Source: Oscillospiraceae bacterium (GTDB taxonomy: Bacteria; Bacillota; Clostridia; Oscillospirales; Oscillospiraceae). From it: 6,868 bases of DNA. The translations under genes and the position numbers were made by a program. The stretch lies in the NCBI GenBank assembly GCA_017378975.1, contig JAFNXT010000285.1:1-6868 (forward strand). The letters are read 5' to 3'. Below the pieces are notes generated by a model. It did not search any database, was not told the DNA's origin, and saw only the letters and a program-made list of their open reading frames with translations. Positions 1 to 5,802 of this stretch are shown here, one piece after another; position 1 is the stretch's first letter; every line of letters starts with the position of its first letter.

Positions 1-3
1 ACG

Positions 4-52
4 GTAGGGCGGGGGCTTGCCCCCGCCGCCGCAGATCCTATGGGGTCTGCGG
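4..52. repeat. Tandem hairpins downstream of lysC
   Basis: Two strong stem-loops lie side by side past the end of lysC. The first pairs positions 8-16 (GGCGGGGGC) with 19-27 around a two-base loop. The second pairs 29-38 (CCGCAGATCC) with 43-52, with one G-T wobble. A weaker 5-bp stem (71-75 with 80-84) sits nearer the stop codon. In the lysC direction (minus strand) a run of five T lies before, not after, the 29-52 stem, so this is not a textbook intrinsic terminator, although it may still end or protect the lysC transcript. The stretch 4-28 has the layout GTAGGG, palindrome, CCG, which matches the arms of the inverted-repeat element at 4524-4671. It may therefore be one arm of a related dispersed repeat cut by the window edge. 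Confidence 0.5.
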
Positions 53-88
53 AAAAAGGTCCTCGTGGCGCACCGGCTACGGTGGTCT

Positions 89-1405
89 TTATTTTACGAA
101 GCTGTTATAGAGCACCTTGATGGCGGTGGCGAAGTCCCGGTTATCCACGCCGAAGATGATGTTCAGCTCATCGGGGCCCTGATTGATCATACGGATGTTG
201 ATGTCCGCCTGACCCAGAGCGGCGAAGATCTTACCGGAGATGCCGGGACGGAAGGCCATCTTCCGACCCACGGCGGCCACCACGGCGATCTCGTCGTGGA
301 CGTCCAGCGTATCGGGCTTCACTTCCTGCTGGATCTCGCCCAGCACGGTGTACAGGCAGGGAGCGATGGCGGCAGAGGGCATGACCACGGAAACGCTGTC
401 GATGCCGTTGGGGGCGTAATCCACGGACACGCCGTGCCGCTCCAGAACGGTGAGGATCTTCCGCAGGACGCCCACCTCGTTGCTCATGCCACGCTTGGAC
501 AGGTGCAGGATGGTGAAATCCTTCTTGCCGGTGATACCGGTGATGAACCGGTTGGGATCGGTGTCACTGCTGAACCGCTCCCGGATCATGGTGCCGGGAT
601 CGTTGGGGGCGTTGGTGTTGCGGATGTTCAGGGGGATGTTCTTCTCCCGGACGGGGAAGATGGTGCCCTCGTGGAGCACCTGCGCGCCGGAGTAGCTCAG
701 CTCCCGGAGCTCGTCATAGGTCACCTGAGGGATCACCATGGGATCATCCACGATCCGGGGATCCGCCATCAGGATGCCGGAAACGTCGGTCCAGTTCTCA
801 TACACGTCGGCATCCAGAGCCGCCGCCGCCAGAGCGCCGGTGATGTCACTGCCGCCACGGGTGAAGGTCTTGATGGTGCCGTCGGGGAGCTGGCCGTAGA
901 AGCCGGGGATCACGATGCCCTTGCCCTTCAGGTTCTTCTTCAGCGCGGCGTAGCTCACGTCCTGATCCACGGTGCCGTCGAACTTGAACTTGATCCAGTC
1001 CACGGCGTCCACGAACTGGAAGCCCAGGAAGGCGGCCATGAGCTTGGCGGAGAAGTACTCGCCACGGCTCACCAGCTCATCCTGACTGATCGCCTTGGCA
1101 TCCAGCCGCTTTTTGATCTCGACGAACTCGCTCTCCAGATCCACCTTCAGATCCAGTTCGTCCCGGATCTCACAGTAGCGCTGGGTGATCATCTCGAAGA
1201 TCCGGTCGCAGTCCACACCGTACTGGGTGTGGGCGTGACACAGGTACAGCAGGTCGGTGATCTTGTGGTCGTCCTTGTTCCGCTTACCGGCGGCGGAGAC
1301 CACCACCACCCGGCGGCCACGGTCAGACTGGATGATATCACGGATCTTCCGGTACTGGCCGGCATCGGCCATGGAAGAACCGCCGAATTTCGTAACTTTC
1401 AACAT
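89..1405 (-). CDS. lysC: Aspartate kinase (aspartokinase), monofunctional
   Basis: This cytoplasmic enzyme phosphorylates L-aspartate with ATP, the first step of the lysine, threonine and methionine pathways. The 438-residue protein has the family landmarks: KFGGSS at residues 6-11, RGE at 114-116, FTRGGSD at 181-187, WTDVSGI at 205-211 and DPRIV at 215-219, forming the amino-acid kinase domain (about 1-280). The C-terminal part (about 300-438) looks like the usual paired ACT regulatory region, including QGPDELNI at 419-426 where feedback inhibitors bind in relatives. There is no homoserine dehydrogenase domain, so it is monofunctional. The ATG at 1405 is supported by an AGAGAGG ribosome binding site about 9 nt upstream. 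It lies 126 bp downstream of hom on the same strand, so the two are probably one operon, with a long hairpin in between. Which amino acid inhibits it cannot be read from the sequence. The family is certain; the symbol lysC is conventional. Confidence 0.96.
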   Translation of the reverse strand: MLKVTKFGGSSMADAGQYRKIRDIIQSDRGRRVVVVSAAGKRNKDDHKITDLLYLCHAHTQYGVDCDRIFEMITQRYCEIRDELDLKVDLESEFVEIKKRLDAKAISQDELVSRGEYFSAKLMAAFLGFQFVDAVDWIKFKFDGTVDQDVSYAALKKNLKGKGIVIPGFYGQLPDGTIKTFTRGGSDITGALAAAALDADVYENWTDVSGILMADPRIVDDPMVIPQVTYDELRELSYSGAQVLHEGTIFPVREKNIPLNIRNTNAPNDPGTMIRERFSSDTDPNRFITGITGKKDFTILHLSKRGMSNEVGVLRKILTVLERHGVSVDYAPNGIDSVSVVMPSAAIAPCLYTVLGEIQQEVKPDTLDVHDEIAVVAAVGRKMAFRPGISGKIFAALGQADINIRMINQGPDELNIIFGVDNRDFATAIKVLYNSFVK

Positions 1406-1441
1406 GGTATAGAACCTCTCTTTGATTTGAAGTGTTCCGGA

Positions 1442-1523
1442 AGATACGAGATATGAGATATAAGATACGAGATATCACCGAACGAGCGATCATCCCGTAT
1501 CCCGTATCTCATATCTCGTATCT
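1442..1523 (-). repeat. Long imperfect hairpin between hom and lysC
   Basis: Positions 1442-1460 (AGATACGAGATATGAGATA) are the exact reverse complement of 1505-1523. Pairing continues inward to 1474/1491, giving 33 positions around a 16-nt loop. In the minus-strand RNA (the hom-lysC transcript) these are 28 Watson-Crick pairs, 4 G-U pairs and a single A-C mismatch. The arms contain short internal repeats: GATACGAGATAT at 1443-1454 and 1464-1475, and CCCGTAT in tandem at 1494-1507. No T-run follows on the minus strand, so it is not an intrinsic terminator. It could set the hom/lysC ratio by stabilising or processing mRNA, or it could be a dispersed palindromic repeat that landed in the operon. 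Confidence 0.85.
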
Positions 1524-1531
1524 ATGAGTTC

Positions 1532-2662
1532 TTACAGTGCGCTCTCGGCGAAGGCGGCGATGAAAGCGCCCTCGTTGCTGCGCAGCCAGGCGTGCATCTG
1601 GTCCACGGGGACGGGCTTGGTGACCACGGCATCGCCCCACTTCTCGGCGGTGCGCTCCTGGAGCCACGCATCGGAAGCGCCACGGACGTAGAAGCTCAGC
1701 TCACTGTCGTTGACGGCGGCCACCTTGGGACCGTAGGGGCTGTAGAAGCCCTTGCCGGCCAGAAGATCCTTGCAGTCCTGCACCACATTGTATGCGGTGG
1801 GATAGCGGCCCGCACCCTGACCGAAGAAGCTCATACGGCCGGAATAGATGCCGTCGAGGGTGATCAGGTTGAAGTTGGAGGGCACGGCGGCCTCCGGCTG
1901 GCCCGCGCCCACCAGCGTGGGCTGGACATAGGCGGAGTACTTGCCGTCAGCCTGCTTGCCGGTGGAGATCAGCTTGCAGGTATAGCCATGGGCGGTGAAG
2001 GCCGCCACATCGTCAGCGGTGATCTTGCTGATGCCGGTGACCGGCACAGTGGCAGGATCCAGACTCACGCCGAAGGCGATGTTGGAGGACAGGATCACCT
2101 TGTGCCAGGTATCGATGCCTTCCACATCGGTGGCAGGCTTGGCCTCGGCATAGCCCAGCGCCTGCGCCTGCTTCAGGGCCTCATCGTAACCCAGACCCAG
2201 ACGGGTCATGGAATCGAGGATGTAGTTGCAGGTGCCGTTCATGATGCCGCCCACACGGCTGATGGGCTGGACCCGACGGGACCGCTCCAGCTCGGACAGC
2301 CAGCCGATGCCACCGCCCACAGCGGCAGTGCAACGGAACTGGACGCCCTTCTCCATGGCCAGAGGCAGCAGCTCGTCATAGAAGCTGCACACCAGCGCCT
2401 TGTTGGAGGTGACGATGTTCTTACCGGCCTCGATGGCGGCACGGACGAACTCATAGGCAGGATGCAGACCTCCCATGGCCTCCACCACCGTATCGATGGT
2501 CTCGTCCTTCAAAACGCTCTGGAAATCCTTGGTGACCTCAGCGTCGGGCAGCTGGACATCCTCCAGACAGACCACCTTCGCCACCTGGATATCCTCCATA
2601 TCGGCCGTGATATCATAGACACCTCTGCCCACGACACCGAAGCCAAGCAGACCGATCTTCAT
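1532..2662 (-). CDS. hom: Homoserine dehydrogenase, short form lacking a clear ACT domain
   Basis: This enzyme reduces aspartate 4-semialdehyde to homoserine with NAD(P)H in the cytoplasm, at the branch to threonine and methionine. With the start chosen here the protein has 376 residues. The Rossmann motif GFGVVGRG is at 7-14, TSNKAL at 85-90, VGGGIG at 115-120 and the family signature GIMNGTCNY at 139-147. The catalytic stretch around 181-198 keeps E183, D189, D194 and K198, although residue 185, commonly Asp in relatives, is Lys. The open frame runs 47 codons further upstream, but ATG 2662 places the Rossmann strand at the N-terminus and has GGAGGAGAAG just before it. Gram-positive homologues usually carry a C-terminal ACT domain and have about 430 residues. 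Here only some 60 residues follow GFYSPYGP (about 315-322), and they do not read as a complete ACT fold, so threonine feedback may be absent or different. Confidence 0.95.
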   Translation of the reverse strand: MKIGLLGFGVVGRGVYDITADMEDIQVAKVVCLEDVQLPDAEVTKDFQSVLKDETIDTVVEAMGGLHPAYEFVRAAIEAGKNIVTSNKALVCSFYDELLPLAMEKGVQFRCTAAVGGGIGWLSELERSRRVQPISRVGGIMNGTCNYILDSMTRLGLGYDEALKQAQALGYAEAKPATDVEGIDTWHKVILSSNIAFGVSLDPATVPVTGISKITADDVAAFTAHGYTCKLISTGKQADGKYSAYVQPTLVGAGQPEAAVPSNFNLITLDGIYSGRMSFFGQGAGRYPTAYNVVQDCKDLLAGKGFYSPYGPKVAAVNDSELSFYVRGASDAWLQERTAEKWGDAVVTKPVPVDQMHAWLRSNEGAFIAAFAESAL

Positions 2663-2749
2663 AACTTCTCCTCCGCTATCTCTTTTAATAATAGTATACA
2701 CATCAAATCCCCTGTTCTGCACGAACATTTGCATTTGCCGTGAAAACAC

Positions 2750-2778
2750 TTGCTTTTTTGACGGAAACAGTATATCAT
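2750..2778 (+). promoter_or_regulatory. Candidate thrC promoter overlapping the hom promoter
   Basis: TTGCTT (2750-2755), a 17-bp spacer and TATCAT (2773-2778) make a plausible sigma-A promoter: the -35 matches three of six positions and the -10 five of six. An alternative is TTGACG at 2758-2763, a better -35 but with no well-spaced -10. The start would be near 2785, giving a leader of about 100 nt before the GTG. The -10 shares bases with the divergent hom -10, so polymerase could probably not occupy both at once. Confidence 0.35.
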
Positions 2779-2797
2779 ATACCTGCTGAAAATGCAA
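2769..2797 (-). promoter_or_regulatory. Candidate promoter of the hom-lysC operon
   Basis: Read on the minus strand, TTGCAT (2797-2792) is followed by a 17-bp spacer and TATACT (2774-2769), with the extended -10 dinucleotide TG at 2777-2776. The -10 matches the consensus at five of six positions; the -35 is weak (three of six), which is common when the extended -10 is present. Transcription would start near 2762, giving a leader of about 100 nt before ATG 2662. I see no riboswitch or leader-peptide signature in that leader. The -10 overlaps the candidate thrC -10 within the palindrome 2770-2782. Confidence 0.6.
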
Positions 2798-2835
2798 TAC
2801 CAACGAAAAGTCAACAGATCAGCAGAAAGACCGCC

Positions 2836-2857
2836 CTATTTTGTGCAAAATAGCACA
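2836..2857 (+). promoter_or_regulatory. Palindrome in the thrC leader
   Basis: CTATTTTG (2836-2843) and CAAAATAG (2846-2853) form an 8-bp inverted repeat with a 2-bp centre. The same bases allow a competing hairpin, TGTGC (2842-2846) with GCACA (2853-2857). It lies 21-33 nt before the AGGAGG ribosome binding site at 2874-2879. It could be an operator or a leader stem that affects translation; nothing in the sequence names the regulator. Confidence 0.4.
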
Positions 2858-2886
2858 CAAGGGGGCCGAGTTTAGGAGGATAAATC

Positions 2887-4332
2887 GTGATCTACCATTC
2901 TACGAGAGATGAATCCCTGAAGGCCGACAGCGCGCAGGCCGTGCTGGAGGGTCTGGCCCCGGACGGTGGCCTGTATGTGCCCCAGTCCCTGCCGGCCTTC
3001 GACTGGCAGGCCTGCCTGAAGGGCTCCGCCATGGACATGTCCACCGCCATCCTGTCGGCGCTCCTGCCCGAGATCCCGGATATGCCGGAGCTGGTCCGCA
3101 AGGCCTACACCGGCAAATTCGCCACCGGGGAGCTGACTCCCACGGTGCCCGTGGGCGATATGCACGTGCTGGAGCTGTTCCACGGCCCCACCTCCGCCTT
3201 CAAGGACGTGGCCCTGTGCATGCTGCCCCAGTTGCTCACCGCCGCCCGGACCGCCAAGGGCGTGAAGGAAGACATCCTGATCCTCACCGCCACCTCCGGC
3301 GACACCGGCAAGGCGGCGCTGGAAGGCTTCCGTGATGTGGACGGCATCAAGATCTGCGTGTTCTACCCCGACGGCGGCGTTTCTCAGGTCCAGCGGGCCC
3401 AGATGGTGACCCAGGAAGGCAAGAACGTCACCGTCAGCGCCGTGGTGGGCAACTTCGACGATGCCCAGACCGGCGTGAAGATGATCTTCTCCGCCTGCCG
3501 CGACAAGGAGATGAAGCACCGGCTGTCCTCTGCCAACTCCATCAACATCGGCCGTCTGGCCCCCCAGATCATGTATTACTTCAAGGCTTACCGGGATCTT
3601 CTGGATGCCGGCAAGATCCGGCTGGGCGATCTGGTGGACTTCTCTGTCCCCACCGGCAACTTCGGTGACATTTTGGCAGGCTATCTTGCCAAGGAGCTGG
3701 GCCTGCCCGTGGGCATGCTGATCTGCGCCTCCAACGCCAACAACGTGCTCACCGACTTCATCCGTACCGGTACTTATGACCGGATGCGTCCCCTGTACAA
3801 GACCGACTCCCCCTCCATGGACATTCTGGTGTCCTCCAATCTGGAGCGTCTGCTGTATCTGCTCAGCGGTGACGCGGCGCTGGTGGCAGGCCTCATGAAG
3901 GACCTGAACGAAAAGGGCTCCTACACCGTGCCGGCAGAGCTTCTGGAGAAGATCCAGGCCCAGTTCATGGCAGACTACTGCGGCGATGCCGAGGCGCAGG
4001 AGGTCATGGGTCGGGTGTTCCGGGACCATGGCTACGTCTGCGATCCCCACACCGCCTCCGGCTGGCTGGCGGCCGAGCGTTATGTAAACTCCACCGGCAG
4101 CAAGCGCCCCATGGTGGTGCTGTCCACCGCCTCTCCCTACAAGTTCCCTCAGGCCGTGCTGACGGCGCTGGGCCAGACCCCCGCCGGCGACGGCTTCGAC
4201 CAGATGGAGCAGCTGAACGCGGTCAGCGGTGTGCCGGTGCCGAAGAATCTGGCAGGTCTGCGGACCAAGGAAGAGCGCCATACCGGTGTGATCGAAAAGG
4301 AAGCCATGCTGGACTTCGTGCTGGCGATCTGA
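2887..4332 (+). CDS. thrC: Threonine synthase, long (N-terminal-domain) form
   Basis: This PLP-dependent cytoplasmic enzyme converts O-phosphohomoserine to threonine, the last step of the pathway. The 481-residue length and the opening (residues 1-33, with GLAPDGGLYVP at 22-32) fit the long form with an extra N-terminal domain. The PLP-binding lysine is K106 in HGPTSAFKD (99-107); SGDTGKAA (137-144) and PTGNFGD (245-251) follow as expected in the fold-type II core. The start is GTG at 2887, with a perfect AGGAGG at 2874-2879 seven bases upstream and no better in-frame start. It is divergent from hom-lysC, so the locus supplies three threonine-pathway steps. On its own strand no hairpin with a directly adjoining T-run follows the stop. 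The nearest candidate is element A (4380-4490), which is followed by five T at 4493-4497. Confidence 0.97.
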   Translation: MIYHSTRDESLKADSAQAVLEGLAPDGGLYVPQSLPAFDWQACLKGSAMDMSTAILSALLPEIPDMPELVRKAYTGKFATGELTPTVPVGDMHVLELFHGPTSAFKDVALCMLPQLLTAARTAKGVKEDILILTATSGDTGKAALEGFRDVDGIKICVFYPDGGVSQVQRAQMVTQEGKNVTVSAVVGNFDDAQTGVKMIFSACRDKEMKHRLSSANSINIGRLAPQIMYYFKAYRDLLDAGKIRLGDLVDFSVPTGNFGDILAGYLAKELGLPVGMLICASNANNVLTDFIRTGTYDRMRPLYKTDSPSMDILVSSNLERLLYLLSGDAALVAGLMKDLNEKGSYTVPAELLEKIQAQFMADYCGDAEAQEVMGRVFRDHGYVCDPHTASGWLAAERYVNSTGSKRPMVVLSTASPYKFPQAVLTALGQTPAGDGFDQMEQLNAVSGVPVPKNLAGLRTKEERHTGVIEKEAMLDFVLAI

Positions 4333-4340
4333 TATGGAAA

Positions 4341-4371
4341 AAGGGCGTGTCGCGAACTGCGGCACGCCCTT
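4341..4371 (-). terminator. Terminator-type hairpin in the convergent gap, T-run on the minus strand
   Basis: Positions 4341-4353 pair with 4359-4371 around a 5-base loop; the stem has 13 pairs, one a G-T wobble, with outer sequence AAGGGCGTG/CACGCCCTT. On the minus strand it runs into TTTTT, so it fits an intrinsic terminator for transcription arriving from the right. On the plus strand, just past the thrC stop, no T-run follows. It may be a back-up for the antiporter terminator and also stabilise the thrC mRNA 3' end. Confidence 0.6.
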
Positions 4372-4379
4372 GATAACGA

Positions 4380-4490
4380 TGTCATCGCGAACCAGTCTGT
4401 GCCACTGGTGTGGCGATCTCCTTCGATCCGAGGGATGGTGGATCTTTTGAGGAGTTTGCCACGTCGGGCTTCGCCCTCCTCGCAAAGACA
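4380..4490. repeat. Inverted-repeat element A (MITE/REP-like)
   Basis: The ends TGTCATCGCGA (4380-4390) and, inverted, TGTCTTTGCGA (4480-4490) match at 9 of 11 bases. The inner ends of the arms also match: GTGGCGATCTCC on the left and inverted GTGGCAAACTCC (4451-4462) on the right. Each arm folds by itself: ATCGC (4384-4388) with GCGAT (4413-4417) on the left, and TTTGC with GCAAA on the right, each enclosing a smaller hairpin (ACCAGT/ACTGGT; GGGC/GCCC). GATCC (4425-4429) and GGATC (4440-4444) form a central stem. There is no coding capacity. The pattern resembles the TGTCATTGCGAGG dispersed repeats I recall from many bacterial genomes; that link is from memory and unverified. Five T follow on the plus strand (4493-4497), so it may also end thrC transcripts. 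Confidence 0.75.
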
Positions 4491-4506
4491 GGTTTTTGGC
4501 ATGATG

Positions 4507-4530
4507 AAGGGCGTGTTGCATAATGCGACA
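4507..4530. repeat. Orphan half-copy of the flanking terminator hairpins
   Basis: AAGGGCGTGTTGCATAAT (4507-4524) matches the left arm of the antiporter terminator (4691-4708) at 16 of 18 bases. The span 4507-4530 also matches 4341-4364 of the first hairpin at about 19 of 24. The pairing GTGTTGCA with TGCGACA is still possible, but the closing CGCCCTT arm is missing and element B begins there instead. It looks like a terminator hairpin interrupted or copied when element B arrived. Confidence 0.55.
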
Positions 4531-4671
4531 TCGTAGGGGCGAGCATCGCTCGTCCGGTGCTCATGCATCGCATGAGCACATCGCCGAAGGCGAAATACAG
4601 GCTGTTCGAAGAAAATGCCTCTGATCCGGTCGGATCAGAGGCGGACGACCGATGGTCGCCCCTACGTCGCA
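4524..4671. repeat. Inverted-repeat element B: five hairpins in a row
   Basis: The left end (4524-4556) and inverted right end (4642-4671) share TGCGAC, GTAGGGGCGA, CATCG and TCGTCCG, differing by a 3-base insert (4530-4532) and two substitutions. Inside are successive stems: CGAGC/GCTCG (4540-4552), a 10-bp stem 4557-4566/4570-4579, TCGCC/GGCGA (4581-4593), an 11-bp stem 4617-4627/4632-4642, and CGACC/GGTCG (4646-4658). It encodes nothing and has no transposase, so if mobile it would need help from elsewhere. Its size and terminal inverted repeats suggest a MITE or REP-like dispersed element. I see no clear target-site duplication. Confidence 0.8.
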
Positions 4672-4688
4672 GTCCGTCATACGATATC

Positions 4689-4724
4689 AAAAGGGAGTGT
4701 TGCATCATTTTGCAACACTCCCTT
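4689..4724 (-). terminator. Intrinsic terminator of the antiporter gene
   Basis: AAGGGAGTGTTGCA (4691-4704) and TGCAACACTCCCTT (4711-4724) form a perfect 14-bp stem with a 6-base loop. On the minus strand the stem runs into TTTT. It begins five bases past the antiporter stop codon, so it is well placed to end that transcript. No T-run follows on the plus strand. Confidence 0.85.
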
Positions 4725-4729
4725 GGTCG

Positions 4730-5695
4730 TTACATGGTGAACTGCAGGATGCAGAAGGCGGCGTAGATGCCCAGCAGGACCAGACCCTGCCAGCGGCTGA
4801 GCTTCTTGCGCAGGAGGGTGGGGATGGTCAGCAGGCACATGACTGCCAGCATCACCGGGATATCCAGCACCAGAGAAGCATTGATGCCGAAGAGCATCTT
4901 GCCCACGGGCACCTCGAAGGGAGCCAGCGCCACGGAGATGCCGGACACCAGCACCAGATTGAAGATGTTGGCACCGATCACGTTGCCGATGCCCAGAGAG
5001 GCATGGCCCTTCCGCAGGGAGGTGATGGTGGTGACCAGCTCCGGCAGGCTGGTGCCCAGCGCCACGAAGGTCAGAGCGATCACCGTCTCGGGAACGCCCA
5101 GCTTGGTGGCGATGATGGTACCGTTGTCCACCAGCAGATCCGCGCCCACGGCGATCAGAGCCGCGCCCACCACCAGAAGCAGCAGCTCCTGCCACAGCTT
5201 CTTCTCTTTGACCTCTTCATGGTCATCTTCGGAGGTCTCCGGGTCCTTCAGACCCTGACGGACGGTGAGGAACATATACACCACGAAGATCGCCAGCAGG
5301 ATGAAGCCCAGCACCCGGGAGAACTCACCAAGAAAATAGGCGGCGAAGCAATAGATGGCGACGGAGCCGAAGAAGAACAGCACCGGCATCTTCATGGACT
5401 TGACATTGACGGGACCGGGGTTGCAGGTGACGGAGATGGCGGCGATCAGAGCGGTATTGCAGATGATCGAACCGATGGCGTTACCGTAAGCCATCGCGCC
5501 CTGACCGTTCAGGGCACCGGTGGCGGAGACCATGACCTCCGGCAGAGTGGTGCCGATGGAGACCACGGTGGCACCGACCACGATGTCGGGCAGGTGGAAC
5601 CGGCGGGCAAGGCCCGTAGCACCGTCCACGAACCAGTCACCGCCCTTGATCAGCAGGACCAGGCCCAGAGCGAACAACAAAACTGGGATCAGCAT
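4730..5695 (-). CDS. CaCA-family cation antiporter (YrbG-like); Mn2+ export suspected from leader
   Basis: This is an integral membrane exchanger of the Ca2+/cation antiporter superfamily. The 321 residues make two inverted halves, each with the alpha-repeat motif: GTTLPE at 48-53 with GNAIGSIICN at 71-80, and GTSLPE at 214-219 with GNVIGANIFN at 237-246. E53 and E219 are the expected ion-binding acids. About ten hydrophobic helices are present, split by an acidic loop at 151-166 (DPETSEDDHEEVKEKK). Length and motifs match bacterial YrbG-type proteins, usually annotated as calcium/sodium antiporters. The ATG at 5695 has AGGAGG nine bases upstream. The gene is monocistronic: it has its own promoter, riboswitch-like leader and terminator. 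The leader resembles the Mn2+-sensing yybP-ykoY type, so manganese efflux is a reasonable inference; the protein sequence alone does not settle the ion. Confidence 0.92.
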   Translation of the reverse strand: MLIPVLLFALGLVLLIKGGDWFVDGATGLARRFHLPDIVVGATVVSIGTTLPEVMVSATGALNGQGAMAYGNAIGSIICNTALIAAISVTCNPGPVNVKSMKMPVLFFFGSVAIYCFAAYFLGEFSRVLGFILLAIFVVYMFLTVRQGLKDPETSEDDHEEVKEKKLWQELLLLVVGAALIAVGADLLVDNGTIIATKLGVPETVIALTFVALGTSLPELVTTITSLRKGHASLGIGNVIGANIFNLVLVSGISVALAPFEVPVGKMLFGINASLVLDIPVMLAVMCLLTIPTLLRKKLSRWQGLVLLGIYAAFCILQFTM

Positions 5696-5734
5696 GACGT
5701 TTTTCCTCCTAAAAAAGCACTTTCGTGCAAAAAT

Positions 5735-5778
5735 AAATGAAACGACCCGGCAGGGCGCAGGCCATGCACGGGTCGTTT
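5735..5778 (-). terminator. Attenuator-type hairpin in the antiporter leader
   Basis: On the minus strand AAACGACCCG (5778-5769) pairs perfectly with CGGGTCGTTT (5749-5740) around a 19-base loop, followed by the T-rich stretch CATTTATTTTT. It lies between the riboswitch-like aptamer and the ribosome binding site, where a transcriptional expression platform would be. AUGGC in its loop is complementary to GCCAU at the aptamer's 3' edge, one possible switching pair. I could not derive a convincing antiterminator by eye. Confidence 0.7.
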
Positions 5779-5802
5779 ATATCAACGGAAGCGATCATGT
5801 AT

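Noticed and set aside
17..1456. A 479-codon open frame on the plus strand opposite lysC
   Set aside because: It is the antisense shadow of aspartokinase, with His/Gly/Val-rich low-complexity composition and no family resemblance. The same applies to the long open frames opposite hom, thrC and the antiporter gene.
2663..2803. A 47-codon in-frame N-terminal extension of hom
   Set aside because: It would displace the Rossmann motif from the N-terminus, has no good ribosome binding site and runs through the proposed -10 region; ATG 2662 has a strong site.
2663..2886. Lysine riboswitch, T-box or threonine leader peptide before hom or thrC
   Set aside because: The leaders are only about 100 nt long, with no T-box sequence, no run of Thr or Ile codons after a ribosome binding site, and no lysine-riboswitch core that I can recognise.
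4333..4729. CRISPR array or small RNA gene in the gap
   Set aside because: The repeats are inverted pairs and not evenly spaced direct repeats, and no promoter with a matching terminator frames a separate small RNA.
5717..5728. GCAC-GAAA-GTGC hairpin followed by six T just before the antiporter ribosome binding site (minus strand)
   Set aside because: A 4-bp stem is too short for a credible terminator; the 10-bp stem at 5740-5778 is the better attenuator.
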